Source of the DNA: Ditibartonella apis
GTDB lineage: Bacteria > Pseudomonadota > Alphaproteobacteria > Rhizobiales > Rhizobiaceae
Length of the DNA: 64,000 bases
Direction of reading: 5' to 3'
NCBI RefSeq assembly: GCF_001952075.1
Contig: NZ_LXYU01000003.1
Coordinates: forward strand, 310,001 to 374,000
Position 1 is the stretch's first letter. Each line of letters opens with the position of its first letter. The position numbers were made by a program, and so were the translations under genes. The notes beneath the pieces were generated by a model that was given only the letters and a program-made list of their open reading frames with translations, was not told the origin of the DNA and made no database searches. This document shows positions 63,351 through 64,000 of the stretch, in pieces.

Positions 63351-64000
63351 ATGTCTCTTCAAGATGATAAATTTTCCCGTAAGTCCTCACTCACCGAACG
63401 GACGTCGGAAGGCATTTCTGCAATGCTTGCCGGCAAGCGAAAGGGCGGACGTACATTTCTTCTCATGGTCGGGCCTGCCGTTATTGCTTCGATCGCCTAT
63501 ATGGATCCGGGTAACTTTGCAACCAATATTCAGGCCGGATCCGGCTATGGCTATACATTGTTGTGGGTTGTGTTGCTCGCCAATCTGATTGCCATGTTGT
63601 TTCAGGCACTGTCGGCTAAAGTCGGCATTGTAACCGGCCGCAACCTCGCAGAGCTCTGCCGTGACAACCTGTCAAAGCCTGTTGTTGTGGCTATGTGGAT
63701 TATCAGCGAAATTGCTGCAATGGCAACCGACCTTGCCGAATTCCTCGGTGGTGCTATCGGTCTTGCCTTGTTGTTCAATTTGCCGCTCATCGTCGGTATG
63801 ATTATCACTGCAATTGTTACCTATGCGCTTCTGATGATTGATAGCCGCGGTTTCCGCCCGACGGAAATTCTGATCGGTATTCTGGTTTCGATTATCGGTC
63901 TTTGTTATCTTATTGAAATGGTCATAGCACCGGTTGATTGGGAAGCTGCGGGGTTGCACCTTTTTACTCCGGAAATGCCTGATGCCAACGCTTTGCTTAT
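63351..64000 (+). CDS. mntH: Nramp-type manganese/iron transporter, 5' part
   Basis: Proton-coupled importer of divalent manganese (also iron) in the inner membrane. The 216 residues in the window begin MSLQDDKFSRKSSLTERTSE, followed by the first helices. They contain the Nramp signature in helix 1, GPAVIASIAYMDPGNFATNI, with DPGN binding the metal ion, then SGYGYTLLWVVLLANLIAML and the ISEIAAMATDLAEFLGGAIG segment. Later helices and the MPH motif lie beyond the window. The start follows GAAAG. It is divergent in no way from rnpB: same strand, 114 bp after. The inverted repeat at 63314 may control it. Confidence 0.93.
   Translation, partial: MSLQDDKFSRKSSLTERTSEGISAMLAGKRKGGRTFLLMVGPAVIASIAYMDPGNFATNIQAGSGYGYTLLWVVLLANLIAMLFQALSAKVGIVTGRNLAELCRDNLSKPVVVAMWIISEIAAMATDLAEFLGGAIGLALLFNLPLIVGMIITAIVTYALLMIDSRGFRPTEILIGILVSIIGLCYLIEMVIAPVDWEAAGLHLFTPEMPDANALL

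Noticed and set aside
1-64000. CRISPR arrays, insertion sequences, rRNA operons
   Set aside because: No regularly spaced identical repeats, transposase motifs or rRNA sequence were seen anywhere in the window.

Overview
The window reads as chromosome of an alphaproteobacterium of the order Rhizobiales (Hyphomicrobiales), most likely a Bartonella-like member of the Bartonellaceae. This rests on the products (HlyU-family and DUF2293 proteins, an ArsR-methyltransferase regulator fused in operon with metF, an AbcR-like small RNA) and on the order carA / yqeY / dnaG / rpoD. Coding density is low, with many gaps of 400-1600 bp and several very AT-rich gaps, and some loci are clearly decaying. The metabolic content (peptide uptake, a succinate semialdehyde / 4-hydroxybutyrate-type pair, niacin uptake) fits a gut-associated Bartonella better than a strict blood parasite, but the species cannot be fixed from sequence alone.

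Region 1-8.6 kb is core: carA (5' part, minus), yqeY, a GlsB-type membrane protein, dnaG, rpoD, an HlyU-family protein, a YcgN-type cysteine cluster protein, a SIMPL-domain exported protein and a CAU-anticodon tRNA. Region 8.6-14.3 kb, next to the tRNA, is accessory: an AT-rich acyltransferase gene, 1.65 kb of apparently decayed DNA, a block of eight 15-bp repeats that encode a pentapeptide pattern on the minus strand, and a YrbL-like protein.

Region 14.3-31.9 kb holds succinate-semialdehyde dehydrogenase and an iron alcohol dehydrogenase, a NiaP-type niacin transporter, a TonB protein, a glyoxalase-fold protein, a complete peptide ABC transporter (binding protein, two permeases, one double ATPase), periplasmic Cu/Zn superoxide dismutase and an XRE/S24 regulator whose catalytic serine is replaced by threonine. 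Region 31.9-40.5 kb carries DUF924, a small secreted protein, panE, DUF2218, YceI, a TerC-like DUF475 protein, and a collapsed divergent pair (PNPOx-like / MocR-like) left by a deletion.

Region 41-45.9 kb looks like an envelope-sugar module: a polyprenyl-phosphate sugar synthase, a LAB_N partner, a GT39/ArnT-type transferase and UDP-glucose dehydrogenase, followed by nicotinamidase, which pairs logically with the NiaP transporter. Region 46-56.6 kb has two unknown proteins, ettA, tam, an ankyrin protein coupled to a truncated lipase-like gene (possible effector/immunity remnant), an L,D-transpeptidase, DUF2293, and the ArsR-methyltransferase/metF operon behind a perfect 16-bp palindrome. Region 56.6-64 kb holds an AbcR-like sRNA, four cell-wall or co-chaperone genes (MltB-type lytic transglycosylase, GH25 lysozyme, TerB-DnaJ protein, AmpD-type amidase), the RNase P RNA and the start of an Nramp manganese transporter gene with an inverted repeat over its promoter. 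No CRISPR array, insertion sequence, integrase or rRNA gene is visible.
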